Assembly: GCA_965227215.1 (NCBI GenBank)
Contig: OZ245729.1
Span: 930,001 to 994,000, forward strand
Length of the DNA stretch: 64,000 nucleotides
Reading direction: 5' to 3'
From: Gracilimonas sp965227215
GTDB taxonomy: Bacteria > Bacteroidota > Rhodothermia > Balneolales > Balneolaceae
Positions 43,822 through 52,325 of this stretch are shown here, in pieces (the stretch's first letter is position 1; every line of letters begins with the position of its first letter). The notes below the pieces were generated by a model. It was not told the origin of the DNA, made no database searches, and saw only the letters and a list, made by a program, of their open reading frames with translations. The translations under genes were made by a program, and so were the position numbers.

Positions 43822-44820
43822 ATAGAAGACGAGAAAACACTTTCAGAACAAGTCATAGAAATCAAAGGTGCTGATCCTGTTGCCCTGTTTGGACTCCATG
43901 ATCACAACATCATTGCTTTAGACAAGGCTTTTCCCGAAACCAAATTCAACACCCGTGGTGACCGGGTTAAACTCACCGGCCCACAGGAGGAAGTTGATAC
44001 AGCTACTAAAGTAATTGAAGGAATGATCGAGCTCCTGGATCGCAAGAGCAAAGTAGCCGAGGACGATGTTAAAACCCTGGTTGCTCTTAAAAGTGGGGAA
44101 ACCACTGCCGGCCGACCTCAAATCCGTACGCTGGATGAAACAACTGGTGATACCATCATCCACACCCACAACGGGGAAGCTATAACGGCTAAAACCCCCG
44201 GGCAGAGGAGAATTGTTAGCTCTTCGGCAGAGCATGATATTGTGTTCGCTATTGGTCCGGCCGGAACCGGAAAAACCTACACCTCGGTTGCTTTAGCGGT
44301 TCAGGCTCTGAAAAACCGTCGGGTGCGAAAAATCATTTTAGCCCGGCCTGCCGTCGAAGCCGGTGAAAACCTCGGATTTCTCCCGGGTGATCTTAAAGAG
44401 AAAATTGACCCCTACCTCCGTCCATTATATGATGCCCTGGAAGATATGATTGACCGGGATCGTTTGGAGCTCCACCTGACCAAAAACGTGATTGAAATTG
44501 CCCCACTCGCTTACATGCGCGGGCGTACGCTCAACAATGCATTTGTTATTCTGGATGAAGCTCAGAACGCTACCAATACCCAGATGAAAATGTTCCTGAC
44601 TCGAATCGGGTTCAACAGTCGGGCCATTATAACCGGTGATATCACCCAGACTGACCTCCCCCATCGTCAACAATCGGGACTCATATCCATTCAGAAAATT
44701 CTGCAGGATATTGATGGAATTGATTTCGTATATCTTGGCGAAGAAGACGTAGTGCGTCACAAACTGGTCCGCGATATCATTAAAGCCTACGATAAGTTTG
44801 AGGATAAGAAGAAGAAATGA
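43822..44820 (+). CDS. phoH: PhoH family ATPase (non-canonical or missing start codon)
   Basis: About 332 residues from the proposed start. The N-terminal KH-like region reads IEIKGADPVALFGLHDHNII, and the P-loop domain has FAIGPAGTGKTYTSVALA, ILARPAVEAGENLGFLPGD, AYMRGRTLNNAFVILDEAQN and TGDITQTDLP. The conserved N-terminus lies upstream of the first in-frame ATG (44023), and the frame is open back to a stop at 43774-43776. Yet no in-frame ATG, GTG or TTG occurs in between, and there is no ATG in any frame from 43699 to 43822. ATA at 43822 would give the usual family length; this start is a guess. PhoH proteins act in RNA metabolism or stress. Confidence 0.85.
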   Translation: MEDEKTLSEQVIEIKGADPVALFGLHDHNIIALDKAFPETKFNTRGDRVKLTGPQEEVDTATKVIEGMIELLDRKSKVAEDDVKTLVALKSGETTAGRPQIRTLDETTGDTIIHTHNGEAITAKTPGQRRIVSSSAEHDIVFAIGPAGTGKTYTSVALAVQALKNRRVRKIILARPAVEAGENLGFLPGDLKEKIDPYLRPLYDALEDMIDRDRLELHLTKNVIEIAPLAYMRGRTLNNAFVILDEAQNATNTQMKMFLTRIGFNSRAIITGDITQTDLPHRQQSGLISIQKILQDIDGIDFVYLGEEDVVRHKLVRDIIKAYDKFEDKKKK

Positions 44821-44895
44821 GCTGGCAGCTATCAGACTTCAGCTGACAGTTTCTTTACTTTCAATAAACTGACAGCTGATTGCTGTCGGCTAAAC
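44821..44895. repeat. Inverted repeat after phoH (gctgacag word), includes a 33-nt element repeated at 46547
   Basis: Hairpin arms 44840-44852 and 44866-44878 pair at 12 of 13 positions with a 13-base loop; weaker pairing extends outwards. The repeat begins at the base after the phoH stop. Bases 44821-44853 match 46547-46579 at 28 of 33 positions in the same orientation. The two copies bracket the MBL hydrolase and purine nucleoside phosphorylase genes. Confidence 0.75.
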
Positions 44896-44960
44896 CTGAT
44901 TTATTTATGAATCTGGAAATTTTGCTACACATATTATTAACCACCTACCATTTGTAAACC

Positions 44961-45761
44961 ATGCAAACCTACGCTGCCACATTATATGAGGGCACATTTT
45001 CCGTTGGATTAGATAAGAAATTTGTACGGATAGGCCGAGATGATCCTCCGGCTAAGGGTGCATTGAAACTTTCTCTCAACCCTGTGCTTATTCGTACTCC
45101 GGAACGGAATTTTCTGTTTGATTGTGGGATTGGTGAGTTTGGAGAAGATACCGGACCCGAAACTATCCGCCGGAACCTGGATGAACACGGACTTACCGAG
45201 TTTGACATCACCGACATTTTTCTGAGTCACCTGCACTACGATCATATTGGTGGATTAGCCCATCGCGAGAACGGTTATTGGGAACTTACATTTCCGGATG
45301 CTAAACTTTGGGTATCCAAAAACGGATGGGAAAAAGTGATGGCGAAGGACGAATATTATAATGAAGAGAAAACAGAGTTTGTCTCTTTTATTGATGCCAA
45401 AGCTGATCTGCATTTTCTGGGTGAAGAAGAGCAGCCTTATCCCGAGTTAAAAGTGCAAAAGATTGGAGGGCATACTGAATTCCATCAGGTTCTACTTTTT
45501 AATGATGGCGAACATAAATACCTGCAAGCCGGCGATGTTATCGGAACGAAAGGTTCCATCAACCGGAAGTATGCAGCCAAATATGATTTTGAGCCGAAAG
45601 TAAGCCAGCAAAAACGGGAAGAGTTAGCAAAACTGGCATTTGAGGAAGGATATACTATTTTAGCCTACCATGAAGACCAGAACCCTTTGTTCAAACTAAC
45701 TGATTATAATGAGAAAACCGGGTACAGCACCAAAAATGTCGAGTCTTATGTCCCTGCCTGA
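44961..45761 (+). CDS. MBL-fold metallohydrolase
   Basis: 266 residues with the metallo-beta-lactamase signature HLHYDHIGGL (zinc ligands), later ligands in GGHTEFHQV, AGDVIG and ILAYHED. The fold and the placement of motifs resemble lactonase-like or quorum-quenching MBL proteins, but ribonuclease Z or glyoxalase II functions are less likely. The physiological substrate is unknown. Its 3' end overlaps the start of the purine nucleoside phosphorylase gene. Confidence 0.88.
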   Translation: MQTYAATLYEGTFSVGLDKKFVRIGRDDPPAKGALKLSLNPVLIRTPERNFLFDCGIGEFGEDTGPETIRRNLDEHGLTEFDITDIFLSHLHYDHIGGLAHRENGYWELTFPDAKLWVSKNGWEKVMAKDEYYNEEKTEFVSFIDAKADLHFLGEEEQPYPELKVQKIGGHTEFHQVLLFNDGEHKYLQAGDVIGTKGSINRKYAAKYDFEPKVSQQKREELAKLAFEEGYTILAYHEDQNPLFKLTDYNEKTGYSTKNVESYVPA

Positions 45762-46539
45762 TTACATTTCGGATATCAAAAAATTTCTTACTGAGAATGA
45801 CTTCCCTGAACAAATAGATTCAGCCGTTATCCTGGGGTCAGGGTTAGGTACGTTCGGAGATCATATCCAGGAAGCATTAACCATTGAGTATTCCGAGATC
45901 CCTGACTTTCCTCAATCTACAGTAGTTGGTCATTCAGGTTCTCTTATTTGCGGTGAAGTGGATGGCAAAACCGTGCTCGCTTTCTCCGGCCGTTTTCATC
46001 ATTACGAGGGACACGATTTTGCCAAAACCGTACTTCCGGTACAATTAGCTAAAGCTTTTGATGTAGATAAACTTATTATCTCGAATGCAGCCGGGGGCAT
46101 AAACCTCCGTTACCGGGTTGGGGATTTGATGATCATCGACAGCATCATTAAGCAGTATATGATGGTTTCGGAACCGGCCGTGAATACCTGGAGCTCAAAA
46201 TTTGAAAAGTATGCCCGGGAGGTAAAATCCATTGCACGCCACCTGAATATTGAAACCCAGATGGGAACTTATCTATACGTAAAAGGGCCAAACTACGAGA
46301 GTAAAGCCGAAATACGGGCTTTCCGTAAAATGGGTGGAGATGCGGTTGGGATGAGCACGGCTCCTGAACTAATTGAAGCTGCCAAACTGGGTGTTAAAAC
46401 GGCTGCCGTTTCACTCATCACTAATGCGGCTGCCGGAGTCACAGATCAGAAATTAGACCATGCGGAAGTAAAGGAAGCCGCAGATCAGAAAAAGGAAGTG
46501 TTTGCGAAGTTAGTGAAGGGGTTGATTAGGGAGTTTTAG
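45736..46539 (+). CDS. punA: Purine nucleoside phosphorylase
   Basis: About 267 residues of the trimeric PNP/MTAP family: VILGSGLGTFGDHIQEA, phosphate-binding VVGHSGSL, GRFHHYEGHDF, ISNAAGGINLRYRVGDLMII, GPNYESKAEIRAFRKMGGDAVGMST and the base-binding VSLITNAAAG. It cleaves inosine or guanosine with phosphate. Start chosen at 45736; 45748 is an alternative, and both overlap the MBL gene by a few codons, indicating coupling. Confidence 0.93.
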   Translation: MSSLMSLPDYISDIKKFLTENDFPEQIDSAVILGSGLGTFGDHIQEALTIEYSEIPDFPQSTVVGHSGSLICGEVDGKTVLAFSGRFHHYEGHDFAKTVLPVQLAKAFDVDKLIISNAAGGINLRYRVGDLMIIDSIIKQYMMVSEPAVNTWSSKFEKYAREVKSIARHLNIETQMGTYLYVKGPNYESKAEIRAFRKMGGDAVGMSTAPELIEAAKLGVKTAAVSLITNAAAGVTDQKLDHAEVKEAADQKKEVFAKLVKGLIREF

Positions 46540-46546
46540 AAAGAGT

Positions 46547-46579
46547 GCTGTCGGCTTTCGGACTTCAGCTGACAGTATC
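46547..46579 (+). repeat. 33-nt repeat after purine nucleoside phosphorylase (gctgacag word)
   Basis: Matches 44821-44853 at 28 of 33 positions, same orientation, starting 7 bases after the punA stop. It contains cggctttcgg and cttcagctgacag; it can fold only weakly on its own, unlike the copy after phoH. Confidence 0.7.
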
Positions 46580-46599
46580 TCCTATCTAACCCGGATAGA

Positions 46600-47469
46600 T
46601 CACTCAAACTTGTTACAACCGGGCTGGTAGTACTCTTCACTGAAGTCAGGATAGGCAGCAATCAGTTCTTGGTCATCCAGGATTGAGGCTTTGGCTAATT
46701 CCCGGTTTTCGTCTACGTAAACTATCTGTCCGGTGCTGTCAACCCAACTGCTTGAAGTTTGCACAAACAGACACGGGTTAGAAAAATTGTCTGTTCTGTC
46801 GATTTCACTCACACCATCAGAAGGATGAATTAGATAAAACTTTTCTGAACAAAACTCTTCACATGCACTTACCAATAACCGATCTGAGTCAACCCAGGCT
46901 GCCCCGTCAAAATCATTACCGGGCACATCAAAAATGGTTTGTGCTCCCCACTGTCCGTTTTCTTGTTCCCAAAAAGCAATATCGATGGTACAGTCAGAAC
47001 GAGTTTCGAGTACGGCCATCATACTTCCATCAAAAGAAGGAATTACATTGATGGACTGAAAATTTCCAATTTTGTCTCCGCAAATCTCCGAATCGGTTGG
47101 CGAAAACGTATGGAGTAATTCCCTGGTTTGAGTATCTGTAAGGTGGTATTCTTCTGAAAAGCTTCCCGAAACCAGATAACCGGCCTCTTTCATGTAAAAC
47201 ACATCCTCTGCATTGCCCGTCAGCATCTCCGAAACTTCGAAACCTTCGGTCAATCCTGAGTCCGTCAGGTAAATGGAGTACTCCTCATTCTTCACATCAC
47301 CGCCGGTGGGGTAGTTTCGCCTGTATTCGTATCTATTCAGGATATAGGCTATTTCAGAATTATCATCACTCCAAACAGGAGCCGTAATTCTTTCTTTACT
47401 TTTCCATTTCGCACATGAACCCAGCAGAATGGCAACAAGAATATAAATTAACAGAGATGGACTTTTCAT
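46600..47469 (-). CDS. Hypothetical lipoprotein, possible beta-propeller
   Basis: About 289 residues: signal peptide and lipobox (LVAILLGSC), then segments such as ITAPVWSDDNSEIAYILNRY that resemble TolB/WD40-like propeller blades. Six or more Cys occur after the lipobox (for example ICGDK, RSDCTID, ACEEFCSEKF), unusual for a Bacteroidota lipoprotein and suggesting disulfides. No specific family recognised. Start 47469 chosen for the signal peptide; an upstream in-frame ATG exists at 47487. Confidence 0.65.
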   Translation of the reverse strand: MKSPSLLIYILVAILLGSCAKWKSKERITAPVWSDDNSEIAYILNRYEYRRNYPTGGDVKNEEYSIYLTDSGLTEGFEVSEMLTGNAEDVFYMKEAGYLVSGSFSEEYHLTDTQTRELLHTFSPTDSEICGDKIGNFQSINVIPSFDGSMMAVLETRSDCTIDIAFWEQENGQWGAQTIFDVPGNDFDGAAWVDSDRLLVSACEEFCSEKFYLIHPSDGVSEIDRTDNFSNPCLFVQTSSSWVDSTGQIVYVDENRELAKASILDDQELIAAYPDFSEEYYQPGCNKFE

Positions 47470-47645
47470 ATCGATACCCCTTAACAATTATTTCTCTCGG
47501 ATATACGGATATCTAATTAAGCTATCCATCCTGAAAGTAGCTCAAAAAATTCTTATTCAGAAAGGAAAATATATATCTCATTCTAATGAAAAAGCAGAGA
47601 AAACACACATAAATTTTAGTTAATAAACAATAGAAAAATGGACAC

Positions 47646-47675
47646 TTGCCTGTATCTAACATATGGTTTACTTTA
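47646..47675 (+). promoter_or_regulatory. Candidate Bacteroidota-type promoter for the PEGA lipoprotein
   Basis: TTG (47646-47648) and TTACTTTA (47668-47675) are separated by 19 bases, near the consensus TTG-N19-21-TAnnTTTG, with a predicted leader of about 40 bases. The -7 box deviates at two positions. Confidence 0.35.
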
Positions 47676-47723
47676 TTTTTTGGCAACAAAATAGGCCATT
47701 AACTTATAATCAAATATAGACAA

Positions 47724-48191
47724 ATGAAGAAAGCAATAATCTTATCTGTAATCACTTTAATGTTTATGGGGTGTGCAACTATTTTTAAAGGTTCAACTGC
47801 TGATGTTAGGTTTAACTCCAGTCCCGCTGGTGCTAATATCATGATAAACAACATCAATAAAGGAACTACACCACAAACAATAAGTCTCAAGAGAAATAAA
47901 AACCATGTTGTAACCTTTCAAAAAGACGGCTACGAAGATGTGACAATGGAGATAAATAAAAAGTTCGATATTGGCACAACAGTTATTGGCAATATTTTTT
48001 CTTGGGGGCTGATTGGTATAATAGTTGATGTTGCTGGTGGTGCTGCTTATTCACTAGAACCTTATGAATTACAGGCAAATATGGAGAAACTCCAATCTGC
48101 TGGTTATATCCCTTCAGAAAATATGGTCGAAAAGAATTCAGTTCATGTCTTTATGTTAACTAAAGAAGAGTGGATAGCACTACAGAACTAA
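47724..48191 (+). CDS. PEGA-domain lipoprotein
   Basis: 155 residues: lipobox (TLMFMGC), PEGA domain (DVRFNSSPAGANIMINNINK ... TPQTISLKRNKNHVVTFQKDGY), then a Gly/Ile-rich hydrophobic stretch (GNIFSWGLIGIIVDVAGGAA) and a short polar C-terminus. PEGA domains are beta-sandwiches found in cell-surface proteins. The coding sequence is noticeably richer in A and T than its neighbours, which could mean recent acquisition. A terminator follows. Confidence 0.85.
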   Translation: MKKAIILSVITLMFMGCATIFKGSTADVRFNSSPAGANIMINNINKGTTPQTISLKRNKNHVVTFQKDGYEDVTMEINKKFDIGTTVIGNIFSWGLIGIIVDVAGGAAYSLEPYELQANMEKLQSAGYIPSENMVEKNSVHVFMLTKEEWIALQN

Positions 48192-48213
48192 AAACAATAT
48201 AAGTTCTCAAATT

Positions 48214-48247
48214 AAAGCAGGGTGTTTAACGTCCTGCTTTTTTATTT
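48214..48247 (+). terminator. Intrinsic terminator of the PEGA lipoprotein gene
   Basis: Stem aaagcagg (48214-48221) pairs with cctgcttt (48233-48240), followed by tttt, 23 bp after the stop. Confidence 0.88.
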
Positions 48248-48342
48248 CAATCGATTTTTAATAATGCTTATTTTAAAACTGTCTTTTCTTTACCAGACTT
48301 CTACCCAACCGAATTCAAACGCCTGAAGTAAAATCTCAAATA

Positions 48343-49893
48343 TTACAGCGGCAGATTATCGTGCTTTTTCTTCGGCACAGAATCAACCTTGTTATGAGAT
48401 ACTTCCAGTGCCTTGATCAGTTTTTCACGGGTTTCTGAAGGCAAAATCACATCATCGACATAACCGCGCTCTGCTGCTTTATAAGGATGAGCAAAGTTCT
48501 CGCTATACTGATCTTCCAGTTCCTTCTGCTTGGCTTCCGGATCATCCGCTTTGGCAATTTCTTTACGGAAGATAATTTCTACCGCACCTTTGGTTCCCAT
48601 CACGGCAATCTCGGCTGTAGGCCAGGCTACGTTGTAATCGGCACGGATATGCTTAGAGTTCATCACATCATAAGCGCCTCCATAGGCCTTGCGGGTGATA
48701 ACGGTCATTTTCGGAACGGTAGCCTCACAAAACGCATAAAGCAGCTTAGCACCGTGTTTGATGATTCCATTCCACTCCTGATCGGTTCCTGGTAAGAAGC
48801 CGGGCACATCTTCAAAAACAACCAGCGGAATGTTGAAAGCATCACAGAAACGCACAAAACGCGCCCCCTTCAACGAAGCATCAATATCCAGTACACCGGC
48901 CAGTGAAAGTGGCTGATTGGCTACCACTCCAACACTACGGCCTCCAAGGCGGGCAAATCCTACCACGATGTTATCGGCATAGTCTTTATGGACTTCAAAG
49001 AAAGAATCTTTATCCATAATACCGTCAATTACATCATGAATATCATACGGCTTGTTGGGATTAAGCGGAACCAAATCTTCAAGTGCTTTGGCTTTAGCCG
49101 AATCCGGTTCTTTGGATTCGATCATAGGTACTTTTTCCTCACAATTCTGTGGAACGTACTTCATCAGCTCCCGGATGTCGTTCAGACAAACAGCATCATT
49201 CGGGCTTGAAAAATGGGATACACCCGATTTAGTGCTGTGTGTGGAGGCTCCTCCCAATTCTTCGGAAGTAACTTCCTCGTGGGTTACCGTTTTCACCACA
49301 TTGGGTCCGGTAACAAACATATAGCTGGAATTTTCCACCATAAAAATGAAATCGGTTAGCGCCGGACTGTACACAGCTCCACCGGCACAAGGACCCATCA
49401 CAGCTGAAATCTGAGGCACGACGCCCGAAGCCATACTGTTTCTCCAGAATACCTCCGCATAACCTCCCAGCGAAGAAACCCCTTCCTGGATGCGAGCACC
49501 ACCGGAATCATTGAGCCCGATAATAGGTACTCCGTTCTTCATAGCCAGATCCATGATCTTGCAAATCTTCTCCGCATGGGTTTCTGACAGAGAACCTCCA
49601 AATACGGTAAAATCCTGGCTGAAAATATAAACCGGGCGACCATGGATTTTAGCATGACCGGTTACCACGCCATCACCCAGAATTTTTTTCTTATCCAAGC
49701 CGAAAGCTGAACTTCGGTGAGTTACAAACTTGTCAATTTCCTCGAACGAACCCTTATCAACCAACAGATCGATTCGCTCGCGTGCAGTTAGTTTGCCTTT
49801 ATCGTGTTGCTTCTCGATTCGGGCTTCACCTCCGCCTTTTAGTGCTTCTTCCCTTAGTTTCTGTAACCGTTCTACTTTTGGATTGGATGCCAT
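48343..49893 (-). CDS. pccB: Acyl-CoA (propionyl-CoA) carboxylase carboxyltransferase beta subunit
   Basis: 516 residues with both crotonase-like halves: KLTARERIDLLVDKGSFEEI, LNDSGGARIQEGVSSLGGYA, VMGPCAGGAVYSPALTDF, VFEDVPGFLPGTDQEWNGII, TRKAYGGAYDVMNSKHIRAD and the C-terminal DNLPL typical of PccB-type enzymes. It transfers carboxyl from biotin to propionyl- or acetyl-CoA. The biotin carboxylase partner is not adjacent. It starts 13 bp after the stop of an unrecognised acidic protein gene on the same strand. Confidence 0.92.
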   Translation of the reverse strand: MASNPKVERLQKLREEALKGGGEARIEKQHDKGKLTARERIDLLVDKGSFEEIDKFVTHRSSAFGLDKKKILGDGVVTGHAKIHGRPVYIFSQDFTVFGGSLSETHAEKICKIMDLAMKNGVPIIGLNDSGGARIQEGVSSLGGYAEVFWRNSMASGVVPQISAVMGPCAGGAVYSPALTDFIFMVENSSYMFVTGPNVVKTVTHEEVTSEELGGASTHSTKSGVSHFSSPNDAVCLNDIRELMKYVPQNCEEKVPMIESKEPDSAKAKALEDLVPLNPNKPYDIHDVIDGIMDKDSFFEVHKDYADNIVVGFARLGGRSVGVVANQPLSLAGVLDIDASLKGARFVRFCDAFNIPLVVFEDVPGFLPGTDQEWNGIIKHGAKLLYAFCEATVPKMTVITRKAYGGAYDVMNSKHIRADYNVAWPTAEIAVMGTKGAVEIIFRKEIAKADDPEAKQKELEDQYSENFAHPYKAAERGYVDDVILPSETREKLIKALEVSHNKVDSVPKKKHDNLPL

Positions 49894-49906
49894 AATTAAC
49901 GTTTAA

Positions 49907-51565
49907 TTAAGATTTATATTCGTCAAAATAAGATTGCAGCCGATCGGTAAAATCGATGGCTACTTCAGATGTCATGTCAACTTTGTTGGACGTAAATACT
50001 TTCTTTTCTATGAATTCAGTAGCGTCTTCCCAATTTCCAAGCTCTTGAATTTTTTCCAGAGCCTTCTTGTACTTCTTATCTGATCCTTTAAAAATTTCTT
50101 CTACAAAAAAGCCTTCATGGTTAATCAAAAAATCTTTCAGGGTCGGTACAGTATCATCTTCTTCTCCTTCCTCATCCACAAGCTCATCAACCAAGGTTTC
50201 TTCATCAATCAACATGTCGTCACCATCCGCACCTTTACTGCCCATCAACATATCCATTTGATCAGGCCGTATAAACTGCTGCCACATCGGCTGCTCTTCG
50301 TTTTCTTCTGCTTCCTCTTTGATGATGGAGTCTCCTGTCTCATCATCAGCTTCCAACTCACCTAACACATCATTCTCATTCTCGTCTTCAGCTACCGGCT
50401 CAGAGGGTTTGTGTTCCTTGTTAGCGGTCTTCTTTTTCTTTGTTGATTTCTTTTTTTCCTCTTCCTGTTCTTCCTCGGTCAGGTTTTTAAAAGAATGAGC
50501 TGCCTGGTCAAGAACCGTAACCAGATTTTCCCGAAATTTTTTTATTTCATCGGTTTGATCTCCGCTTTTTAGCGACTCGGATATCTTTTCAGCATCGGGA
50601 ACTTCTTCAAACTCTTCAAAAATGGATTTATCCTCCTGCTCCGACTTAAACAGCGCATTAAATGACTCTTCGTCCGTCATTTGCGGCCCCTCTCCGCTAT
50701 AATCCCCAAAGAAGCTGTCTAACAAACGTTGTTCCTTCTCATCAATTTCTTCCATCTCCTCTTCATCAGGGTCATCAAAGCGATTTTTCTGTGCAATCAG
50801 TTCTTCCCGGAACTGATCTCTGAATTTCTCCTGCAGTTTCACATCCAATAAGTCAGGGTAGGAAAGTATTTCTACGAAGCGCTCTTTGGTAATCTGTTCA
50901 TCCAACTCATTAAATGCTTTTGCTGTTAGGTACAACCCTTTGTCCTCAAAAAACAATTGAATCAGTTTTGCATCGATCTTTCCCCCAAAAAGGGTAAACA
51001 ATAACTCGAGTACCTGAGCCCATTCTTTGGCTGTGTAGGAAGCAACCAAATTTGCATCCAGATTATGGATAAGCAGCTTACACCGTTTCTTTTCTAATGT
51101 TTTCAGCTTTCGCTTTTTCATATAAAGCGGAATAGCTTTACCAAAGTGTTTATAGATGGTCAGCTTATCGGTTCGGTGTACCAGTTCCTCATAATCAAGC
51201 TCCTCTTCCCCTTTATAGATGTAATCAGCCATATGTTGGCGGGGCTCCAGATATACCTTTACAATTTCGGTCATCACCCGGCTGGTAACTATATAAAACT
51301 TATCTTTAGGAATGCGTGAATTCGCAAATAATGCTTGCTGAAAGTCTTTCCATGCATCTTTAACCAGCTGCTGATCGGTGTTCGCCCATTCTGAATCTTC
51401 AAGAGTAAACTCTTTTTTCAGCTTTTCGTTTATCTCGATCCGAATTCGCTCAACGATAAAGGAAGGAAACCCCGCTGAAAGACAGTCTTTCAGGGTATAA
51501 TACGGCTTGTCGGATTTAACCGCGCCAATAAGCCGATCGATGATTTCTTCTACTGCCTGATGCAT
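49907..51565 (-). CDS. Unrecognised acidic protein with helical ends and a disordered acidic centre
   Basis: About 552 residues. The N-terminal 280 residues look globular and helical (MHQAVEEIIDRLIGAVKSDK, KGLYLTAKAFNELDEQITKE). Residues about 280-440 are highly acidic and low complexity, with a Lys run near the middle. The last about 100 residues look globular again (KDFLINHEGFFVEEIFKGSD, FTDRLQSYFDEY). No signal peptide and no known domain. Start 51565 is chosen because the first helix begins there; an upstream ATG at 51616 is possible. Translated 13 bp ahead of pccB and perhaps cotranscribed with it. The context does not reveal a function. Confidence 0.7.
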   Translation of the reverse strand: MHQAVEEIIDRLIGAVKSDKPYYTLKDCLSAGFPSFIVERIRIEINEKLKKEFTLEDSEWANTDQQLVKDAWKDFQQALFANSRIPKDKFYIVTSRVMTEIVKVYLEPRQHMADYIYKGEEELDYEELVHRTDKLTIYKHFGKAIPLYMKKRKLKTLEKKRCKLLIHNLDANLVASYTAKEWAQVLELLFTLFGGKIDAKLIQLFFEDKGLYLTAKAFNELDEQITKERFVEILSYPDLLDVKLQEKFRDQFREELIAQKNRFDDPDEEEMEEIDEKEQRLLDSFFGDYSGEGPQMTDEESFNALFKSEQEDKSIFEEFEEVPDAEKISESLKSGDQTDEIKKFRENLVTVLDQAAHSFKNLTEEEQEEEKKKSTKKKKTANKEHKPSEPVAEDENENDVLGELEADDETGDSIIKEEAEENEEQPMWQQFIRPDQMDMLMGSKGADGDDMLIDEETLVDELVDEEGEEDDTVPTLKDFLINHEGFFVEEIFKGSDKKYKKALEKIQELGNWEDATEFIEKKVFTSNKVDMTSEVAIDFTDRLQSYFDEYKS

Positions 51566-51670
51566 AAGTCGTTTTAGTATTTCACTGAAAATAAAGCCTG
51601 CCGGCTCGCAATACAATTAAGGATTTAGATATTCTGTTATAGTTTTCAAATTTTATGAATCGATTACACA

Positions 51671-51700
51671 TTCTTATTAATCTCAAACTTGCTACCTTTG
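51671..51700 (+). promoter_or_regulatory. Candidate promoter giving a leaderless ABC ATPase transcript
   Basis: TTC (51671-51673), 19 bases, then TACCTTTG (51693-51700), a full match to the -7 consensus TAnnTTTG. The ATG at 51705 lies only 4 bases after the box, so transcription should begin at or within a base or two of the start codon. Confidence 0.5.
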
Positions 51701-51704
51701 GAGC

Positions 51705-52325
51705 ATGACTTCACTTCAGGTACAGAATCTTACCAAAAAATTTAACCGGCATACCATTTTCTCCGATCTCAGTTTTGAGCATACCGGAGGAATTCTGGGT
51801 ATCTCAGGAGCTAATGGCAGTGGAAAATCAACGTTGATGAAATGCCTGGCCCACCTGCTTCGGCCCAATTCAGGAACCATCACCTGGAAACAACATGGTG
51901 AAGTAATAAATCAAAAGCAGGTGAAAGCTCACCTGGGCTATGCGGCGCCCTATATCAATCTCTATGCAGAGCTTTCGGTTGAAGAGAATCTTCGCTTTTT
52001 AGTTGAAGCCGGTGGCAGGGCTGCAGAAAAAAATCAGCTTTCAGCCTTACTTGAGAAGGTACAGATTCCGCATTTGAGTGATCAACTCTTTGGTAGTCTT
52101 TCAACCGGTCAGCAACAACGAGCTAAACTAGCCGCCTCTCTTGTTCGTGAGCCTCAGATTCTAATGCTGGATGAACCCGGCTCTAATCTTGATGAAAAAG
52201 GTCATACGCTGGTATCCGAAATAGTAAAAGAAGCAGCCGAAACCGGCACTCTTGTCTTTCTCGCCTCCAACGATCCCAACGAAATTTCCCTCTGCGATAC
52301 CGTCCTGAATGTTAGTGAGGGGTGA
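51705..52325 (+). CDS. ABC transporter ATP-binding protein (CcmA-like), orphan
   Basis: 206 residues: Walker A GANGSGKST, signature LSTGQQQRAKLAASL, Walker B ILMLDEPGSNLD and a short switch region. Length and the EENLRFLVEAGGR helix resemble the haem exporter ATPase CcmA. The permease ccmB that normally follows is absent; an inverted repeat and an unrelated peptidase gene follow instead. The last four codons lie inside a 27-bp inverted repeat, so the C-terminus may have been altered by it. Confidence 0.85.
   Translation: MTSLQVQNLTKKFNRHTIFSDLSFEHTGGILGISGANGSGKSTLMKCLAHLLRPNSGTITWKQHGEVINQKQVKAHLGYAAPYINLYAELSVEENLRFLVEAGGRAAEKNQLSALLEKVQIPHLSDQLFGSLSTGQQQRAKLAASLVREPQILMLDEPGSNLDEKGHTLVSEIVKEAAETGTLVFLASNDPNEISLCDTVLNVSEG

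Noticed and set aside
51705..52325. ABC ATPase considered as a functional haem exporter CcmA
   Set aside because: No CcmB or other cytochrome c biogenesis gene is next to it, so the function is left open.
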